Source: Chitinophaga varians
GTDB taxonomy: Bacteria; Bacteroidota; Bacteroidia; Chitinophagales; Chitinophagaceae
NCBI RefSeq assembly: GCF_014529945.1
Contig: NZ_JACVFB010000002.1
Coordinates: forward strand, 1,534,382-1,598,381
Direction of reading: 5' to 3'
Length of the DNA: 64,000 nt
Shown: positions 59,406-64,000 of the stretch, piece after piece
Position numbering within the stretch: position 1 is the first letter of the stretch
Layout: each line of letters opens with the position of its first letter
Translations under genes and position numbers: made by a program
The notes under the pieces: generated by a model
The model's database searches: none
Told to the model about the DNA's origin: nothing
The model's input: only the letters and a program-made list of their open reading frames with translations

Positions 59406-61028
59406 ATGAAAAATATTTTGTGGGCAATAGCATTAACGGCACTCGCAGGTACAGGGTGTAACAAAATGCTGGAGGAAGATGTAGTGACCAATACAACCGA
59501 TGATTTCTATAACACGCGCAACGGCTTCACCACCGCTGTGAATGCGGGTTATGCCGGTATGCGTATTTTCTATAGCACCGAGAGAGGTATGACCCTCAGC
59601 GTGGCAGGAACAGATACCTACACCAACGGCTCCGATGGAAACTTTAAGTTTGCCAACCAGTACACCTCGCAGCTGGATGCCCGTTATGATCACGTGAGAG
59701 AATTGTGGAACAGTTTGTATCAGTCCATCAATAACTGTAATGTGGCGGTAGACCGTGCAGATAAGGTGAGTGGGCTGGATTCAGCGAGCAAATTCAAAGG
59801 TGTGGGAGAAGCCCTGTTTTGCCGGGCGCATTATCATTTCCTGCTGATGCAGACATTCGGTAACATACCTTTACGGCTACACGAAAATAAAGAAATCAAT
59901 ACTGAAGCTACCCGCGATAGTACCGCTAAAGTATACGATGCCATCATCGACGATCTGACGAAGGCCGCCCAATATCTGCCGCCAACGCAGAGCGACTGGG
60001 GCCGGGCCACCAAGCCTGCCGCAGAACATCTGCTGGCCAGAGTATACCTCACCCGCGCTACTTCACCTGATGCGAAATCAGACGACTATGCCAATGCTGA
60101 TAAGTACGCAGAAGGCGTCATCAAAAACTATGGCTTTAAGTTATTGGACGATCCGGGGAAAGTATGGGCACAGGGCAATGAAAACAATACTGAAACCATC
60201 TTCGCTGCACAGTATACGACCGACCCGCTGTATGCATCGCCGGATAATAACGCCTGCCGTTTTTTCCTCATGCAGTACGATGTGCTGAGTGGCATGCAGC
60301 GCGATCTGCCCAATGGTACGCCCTGGAAACGTTTCCGGCCTACCGCTTTCCTGATCGATACCCTCTATCAGGAGCGGGTGCATGATACCCGTTATCAGAA
60401 GTGGTTCACCACCGTTTGGTTTGTGAACAAACCGACGACTACCCCCTGGGTGATGAATCTGGGTGATACAGCCGTATACATGCCGGGCCGGCCGGTTACA
60501 GCAGCAGAAGTGGCCAGCAAACGTTACCTGTTGGTCGGCTCAAATAAGTATACCGAAAAACTGTACCCTTCCCTGAATAAATTCGCGGACGCCCTGCGGC
60601 CGGATAACCAGGCTTCCGGCGTAAGGCCTTTTATCGCCTTCCGGCTGGCAGAAACTTATCTGATCGCTGCCGAAGCGCTGTATAAGCTGGGGAATTCCCA
60701 GGGAGCCGCTGATATGGTGAACGTTGTACGCATGAGAGCAGCCCGTCAGGGTACCACCCCTGCTGAAACCCAGGTACATCAGGAGGCCATGAAAATTACT
60801 GCCGGCGATATCAATATCGATTTCCTGCTCGACGAAAGAGGACGGGAACTGATTGGTGAGCAGCTGGCCTGGTTTGACCTGAAACGTACCGGTAAGCTGC
60901 TGGAAAGAGTACGGAAGCACAATCCGGAAGCATCCGCCAATATCGATGCCCACCATTTGTTGCGGCCTATCCCGCAGGACCAGATCGACAGATCGTCTAC
61001 GCCGTTCCCGCAAAATCCGGGTTACTAA
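59406..61028 (+). CDS. SusD/RagB family lipoprotein
   Basis: 540 residues from [20 protein letters not shown] (Cys18 lipidated); the frame is open 13 codons further upstream, overlapping susC, but the signal peptide marks the start. Family pattern: [33 protein letters not shown], and the C-terminal [20 protein letters not shown] with [13 protein letters not shown]. Surface receptor part of the SusCD pair. Confidence 0.96.
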   Translation: MKNILWAIALTALAGTGCNKMLEEDVVTNTTDDFYNTRNGFTTAVNAGYAGMRIFYSTERGMTLSVAGTDTYTNGSDGNFKFANQYTSQLDARYDHVRELWNSLYQSINNCNVAVDRADKVSGLDSASKFKGVGEALFCRAHYHFLLMQTFGNIPLRLHENKEINTEATRDSTAKVYDAIIDDLTKAAQYLPPTQSDWGRATKPAAEHLLARVYLTRATSPDAKSDDYANADKYAEGVIKNYGFKLLDDPGKVWAQGNENNTETIFAAQYTTDPLYASPDNNACRFFLMQYDVLSGMQRDLPNGTPWKRFRPTAFLIDTLYQERVHDTRYQKWFTTVWFVNKPTTTPWVMNLGDTAVYMPGRPVTAAEVASKRYLLVGSNKYTEKLYPSLNKFADALRPDNQASGVRPFIAFRLAETYLIAAEALYKLGNSQGAADMVNVVRMRAARQGTTPAETQVHQEAMKITAGDINIDFLLDERGRELIGEQLAWFDLKRTGKLLERVRKHNPEASANIDAHHLLRPIPQDQIDRSSTPFPQNPGY

Positions 61029-61054
61029 TCGTTTTATCACTTCATCATTTCTTA

Positions 61055-61095
61055 ACAGACGCTTCGGGCATAACGTCCGGAGCGTCTGTGTTTTA
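61055..61095 (+). terminator. Terminator of the second susCD unit
   Basis: ACAGACGCT (61055-61063) pairs with AGCGTCTGT (61081-61089) with inner CGG/CCG pairing, followed by GTTTTATCC. Confidence 0.8.
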
Positions 61096-61140
61096 TCCCG
61101 TTATTTTGTGTATCTTGAAGGACCTAAAAAATATAACCAT

Positions 61141-61722
61141 ATGGCACAGAAGAAGATTTTATTGCTGACAGGAGATTTTGCGGAAGATTATGAAACCATG
61201 GTACCTTTCCAGATGCTGCAAATGATCGGACACGAGGTACATGCGGTATGTCCTGACAAGGCAGCCGGTGACAAGATAAAAACAGCCATTCACGATTTTG
61301 AGGGCGACCAGACCTACACAGAAAAACCCGGTCATGGTTTTGTGCTCAATGCTTCTTTTGCAGATATATCCGCGGGAGATTATGACGCGCTGGTGATTGC
61401 CGGTGGACGGGCGCCCGAATATCTGCGGCTCAATAAAAATGTGATAGAGCTGGTCCGGCATTTCTTCACAGAAGACAAACCGGTGGCCGCTGTTTGCCAT
61501 GGTATCCAGATACTGACTGCTGCCGATGTGGTACGGGGCAAAAAACTGACCGCTTACCCCGCTGTGGCGCCTGAAGTAACTGCTTCCGGTGGTACGTATG
61601 TGTCTGTGAATGTTACTGAAGCGGTCGTAGATGGTAAACTGGTGACTGCGCCCGCATGGCCGGCACACCCGCAATGGATCGCTGCATTTCTCCAGGTACT
61701 GGGCACCACGATCTCACTATAA
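61141..61722 (+). CDS. DJ-1/PfpI family protein
   Basis: 193 residues from [20 protein letters not shown]. The class I glutamine-amidotransferase-like fold shows the nucleophile Cys in [25 protein letters not shown] and YDALVIAGG. The His following Cys and the Glu in DYETMVPFQ complete the DJ-1/PfpI site. Could be a protease, deglycase or chaperone; not decided. The open frame back to 60946 lies inside susD and is not used. Confidence 0.93.
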   Translation: MAQKKILLLTGDFAEDYETMVPFQMLQMIGHEVHAVCPDKAAGDKIKTAIHDFEGDQTYTEKPGHGFVLNASFADISAGDYDALVIAGGRAPEYLRLNKNVIELVRHFFTEDKPVAAVCHGIQILTAADVVRGKKLTAYPAVAPEVTASGGTYVSVNVTEAVVDGKLVTAPAWPAHPQWIAAFLQVLGTTISL

Positions 61723-61804
61723 TTTATTATTTGTATATTTTTATATTTATATAATGTTGATAATTAACCTTTAAAAGAAAGGTCTAATTATCTTCTCCAC
61801 GGAT

Positions 61805-61835
61805 TTTCAAATTATACCTTCATTGCTTACCTTTG
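61805..61835 (+). promoter_or_regulatory. Promoter of atpG
   Basis: TTTT at 61805-61808 (one base off TTTG), a 19-bp spacer and an exact TACCTTTG at 61828-61835. Start near 61842, about 70 bp of leader. Confidence 0.6.
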
Positions 61836-61912
61836 CAGCCAAATTCAGGAAATCAACTGCCTGGATGCATAACCATCAAAGTAATTTGTCATTCCGTAAT
61901 TGATTAAAATAT

Positions 61913-62797
61913 ATGTCCGGACAGCTTAAAGAAGTTCGTAACCGAATCAAATCTATTCAATCTGGTCAGCAGATCACAAAAGCCATGAAAATGGTGAGTG
62001 CTGCAAAATTAAGACGTGCGCAGGATGCTATCTTACTGATGCGTCCTTACGCCCTGAAACTCCAGGAAATGTTGCAGAATATTGTTTCCAACAGCGAAGG
62101 CAATATCAGCACACCCCTGGCAGCACAACGTGCGGTTGAAAAAGTACTGATTGTGGTGATCACTTCAGACAGAGGTCTGTGCGGCGCCTTCAACTCCAAC
62201 CTGATCAAAACTGCCAAACGCGTTATCCGCGAAAAATACCTGGACCAGTATGAAAAAGGTAAAGTGGAAATACTGCCTATCGGCAAAAAAGGATACGAGC
62301 ATTTTGCCCAGAACGGTTACCAGGTAATCGACAAATACTGGCAGCTGTTTGGCAGCCTCACTTTCGAAAACGTGAAAGAAGCGGCTTCTGTAGCACTGAA
62401 CGGTTTTGTTGACGGTACGTACGATGCGGTAGAAATCATCTACAGCGAATTCAAAAACGCTGCTACCCAGGTATATGTTTCCGAACAATTCCTGCCTATC
62501 GCCAAAGTGGAAAACAAAGAAGACAACAAGCTGAAAGCCGACTTCATCTTTGAACCACAGAAAGAAGTACTGATCGCTGAGCTGATGCCGAAAATCCTGA
62601 ACACGCAGTTCTTCAAAGCTGTACTGGATTCTCACGCTTCTGAACACGGCGCTCGTATGACCGCCATGGACAAGGCTACTGAGAACGCTCAGGAACTGCT
62701 GCGTACACTGAAGATCTCTTACAACCGTGCCCGTCAGGCCGCTATTACCACCGAGCTGACTGAGATCGTGAGCGGTGCCGCTGCACTGGCAGGTTGA
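61913..62797 (+). CDS. atpG: ATP synthase F1 gamma subunit
   Basis: 294 residues. MSGQLKEVRNRIKSIQSGQQ and ITKAMKMVSAAKLRRAQDAI form the N-terminal coiled-coil start, VLIVVITSDRGLCGAFNSNL the conserved core, and the C-terminal coil AMDKATENAQELLRTLKISY ends TELTEIVSGAAALAG. Central rotating shaft of F1Fo ATP synthase. Other atp genes are not adjacent: the upstream gene is DJ-1-like, the downstream one scpB. It has its own promoter and a strong terminator. Confidence 0.98.
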   Translation: MSGQLKEVRNRIKSIQSGQQITKAMKMVSAAKLRRAQDAILLMRPYALKLQEMLQNIVSNSEGNISTPLAAQRAVEKVLIVVITSDRGLCGAFNSNLIKTAKRVIREKYLDQYEKGKVEILPIGKKGYEHFAQNGYQVIDKYWQLFGSLTFENVKEAASVALNGFVDGTYDAVEIIYSEFKNAATQVYVSEQFLPIAKVENKEDNKLKADFIFEPQKEVLIAELMPKILNTQFFKAVLDSHASEHGARMTAMDKATENAQELLRTLKISYNRARQAAITTELTEIVSGAAALAG

Positions 62798-62840
62798 TAA
62801 TACTACGTCAACACTGAATATTGAAATATTTTCAGATTAG

Positions 62841-62877
62841 GGTCAAAGACTGTATTTTTAGTCTTTGACCTTTTTTT
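62841..62877 (+). terminator. Terminator of atpG
   Basis: GGTCAAAGACT (62841-62851) pairs with AGTCTTTGACC (62860-62870), followed by TTTTTTT. Confidence 0.95.
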
Positions 62878-62901
62878 GTAATTCATATCGCTGATAGCAA
62901 C

Positions 62902-64000
62902 ATGGAAATATCACAGCTCATCCCTCATGTGGAAGCACTAATTTTTGCAGCCGACCGGCCTTTACCCCTGCTGGAAATAGTGGAGTTGCTCAATAATGCG
63001 CTGGCATTCCTGGAAGACCGCGCCACACTGGAGCAGGTGGAAGCAGCCATGGAAGCCATCAGGGAGAAATACAGCTCCGAATTTTATGCCTTTGAAATCA
63101 GGAGCAGTGGTGGTGGATACCAATTCATGACCAAAAAGGAATATTATCAGACAGTAGCCCAGCTCAATGGAGATAAATTCCTGAAACGCTTGTCCACCGC
63201 CGCCCTCGAAACACTGGCCATTATCGCCTACCGTCAACCTATCTCCAAAGGAGAAATTGAATACATCCGCGGCGTAAGCACGGATTATTCCATCCAGAAG
63301 CTGCTGGAAAAGGAACTCATCGTGATTTCCGGCCGTAGTGAGGACTTACCCGGTAAGCCACTGCTGTACACCGTTTCCCGCTCTTTTATGGACTATTTCG
63401 GTATCAATTCCGCCGCCGATCTGCCCAAACTGAAAGAGCTGTTCGAAGAAGATCTCGTGCAACCCACGCTTATCAACGACGACACAGCCACTATCGGTCG
63501 CGGGGATCATGCGCAGGCATCCGAAAACACCCACTCAATGATGGTTTCCGAAGACGGTGAACTACTGGACCCTGATCATGAGCTGGACCGGCTGGAAACC
63601 CCTGAAGTGCCCGCCGCCGAAGATGAAGAGGCCGAGCCGGACGATGAAATCATCGCCTTTAATACCTACATCGAAGAAGATACCACCGAAGAAGCTCTGG
63701 CTCCCGAAGATGCTGTGGCCCCCGAAACTTCCACCCCGGAAGACGCCACCACGGCTGAAACTACCCCCGATGATCAACAGGAGGAAACTCCTGCCATTGA
63801 GGATGAAACCCCCGGAGATCAGGAACCCGCAGAAGACGAGGATAGCGATAAAGATCCCGATGGCATGATGGAAGAAGCCATGGAGCTCCCTTCAGAAGAC
63901 GATGAACCTATATCCGAAGAGGAAGAAGAAGAAGAAGAAGATGAGGATGAGGATGAGGATGAGGATGAGGATGAGGATGAGGATGAGGATGAGGATGAGG
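62902..64000 (+). CDS. scpB: Segregation and condensation protein B, partial
   Basis: From MEISQLIPHVEALIFAADRP the frame is open to the window end (366 codons, no stop). Two winged-helix units: about 1-80 (LLEIVELLNNALAFLEDRAT) and about 90-180 (LSTAALETLAIIAYRQPISK, EIEYIRGVSTDYSIQKLLEK, ISGRSEDLPGKPLLYTVSRS). Then comes an unusually long acidic tail (about residue 220 on) ending in Asp-Glu repeats. Typical ScpB is around 180-220 residues, so the tail is a lineage extension. Works with ScpA and SMC in chromosome condensation. Confidence 0.95.
   Translation, partial: MEISQLIPHVEALIFAADRPLPLLEIVELLNNALAFLEDRATLEQVEAAMEAIREKYSSEFYAFEIRSSGGGYQFMTKKEYYQTVAQLNGDKFLKRLSTAALETLAIIAYRQPISKGEIEYIRGVSTDYSIQKLLEKELIVISGRSEDLPGKPLLYTVSRSFMDYFGINSAADLPKLKELFEEDLVQPTLINDDTATIGRGDHAQASENTHSMMVSEDGELLDPDHELDRLETPEVPAAEDEEAEPDDEIIAFNTYIEEDTTEEALAPEDAVAPETSTPEDATTAETTPDDQQEETPAIEDETPGDQEPAEDEDSDKDPDGMMEEAMELPSEDDEPISEEEEEEEEDEDEDEDEDEDEDEDEDEDE
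63940..64000 (+). repeat. GATGAG hexamer tract in scpB
   Basis: Ten tandem copies of GATGAG, in frame as Asp-Glu, preceded by a GAAGAA/GAAGAG run and continuing past the window end. Confidence 0.95.

Noticed and set aside
63940..64000. Tandem repeat considered as a CRISPR-like array
   Set aside because: Units are 6 bp without spacers and in frame inside scpB.

Overview
The window reads as a chromosomal segment of a Bacteroidota bacterium, most likely a Chitinophaga-like member of the Chitinophagaceae. The signs are two SusC/SusD pairs, a TonB-dependent receptor next to a GLPGLI protein, lipoproteins with short Bacteroidota-style lipoboxes, promoters of the form TTTG-N18/19-TAnnTTTG, few Shine-Dalgarno sequences, and the dispersed AATTCGT-type intergenic repeat. 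No prophage, intact insertion sequence or CRISPR array was found. Genus assignment is inference; nothing here was searched against a database.

Layout. 1-5.8 kb: a partial Crp-like regulator, an AraC regulator, a DUF1772 membrane protein, tRNA-Pro, then a two-gene unit coding for a protein with a LecA (PA-IL)-like C-terminal lectin domain and a secreted monoheme c-type protein. 5.9-9.8 kb (minus strand): TonB-dependent receptor, GLPGLI protein and a small secreted protein bracketed by a perfect 16-bp inverted repeat. 10-16.4 kb: AraC regulator, an SDR lacking the usual catalytic Ser and Lys, an SRPBCC protein behind an orphan 26-bp palindrome, a frameshifted Crp-like gene, and two alpha/beta hydrolases. 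16.5-23.6 kb (mostly minus strand): an HExxH lipoprotein, an outer-membrane barrel, a flavin reductase, an OmpA lipoprotein, a glycerophosphodiesterase, an ECF sigma factor and its membrane partner, with two gene remnants (alcohol dehydrogenase and serine hydrolase C-termini). 23.8-30.6 kb: YceI, a DEAD-box helicase, and a MarR/DoxX/YceI module with matching operators, followed by DinB and SDR genes.

31-37.9 kb is a SusC-SusD unit followed by a cytochrome-c/FG-GAP lipoprotein. 38.2-48.9 kb holds a complete ebo cluster. eboABC and eboDEF lie on the plus strand. An oppositely oriented TPR histidine kinase/NarL regulator pair and a possible 53-residue protein separate them, and an extra membrane-protein gene follows eboF. 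This is the most interesting system in the window: it is widely conserved, its role is only partly understood, and here it carries what may be its own sensor.

49-61 kb: MmcQ-like and TauE/SafE-like proteins, then a glycan or keto-sugar module made of a Tat-exported Gfo/Idh/MocA oxidoreductase, a DUF885 peptidase-like lipoprotein, a two-domain DUF1080 protein and a second SusC/SusD pair. Three similar LacI-type operators (GCAA-N4-TTGC with central CG) sit upstream of the oxidoreductase, the DUF1080 gene and susC, suggesting one regulon with its regulator outside the window. 61-64 kb is housekeeping: a DJ-1/PfpI protein, atpG standing alone with its own promoter, and scpB, whose acidic tail is a GATGAG hexamer tract running off the window.
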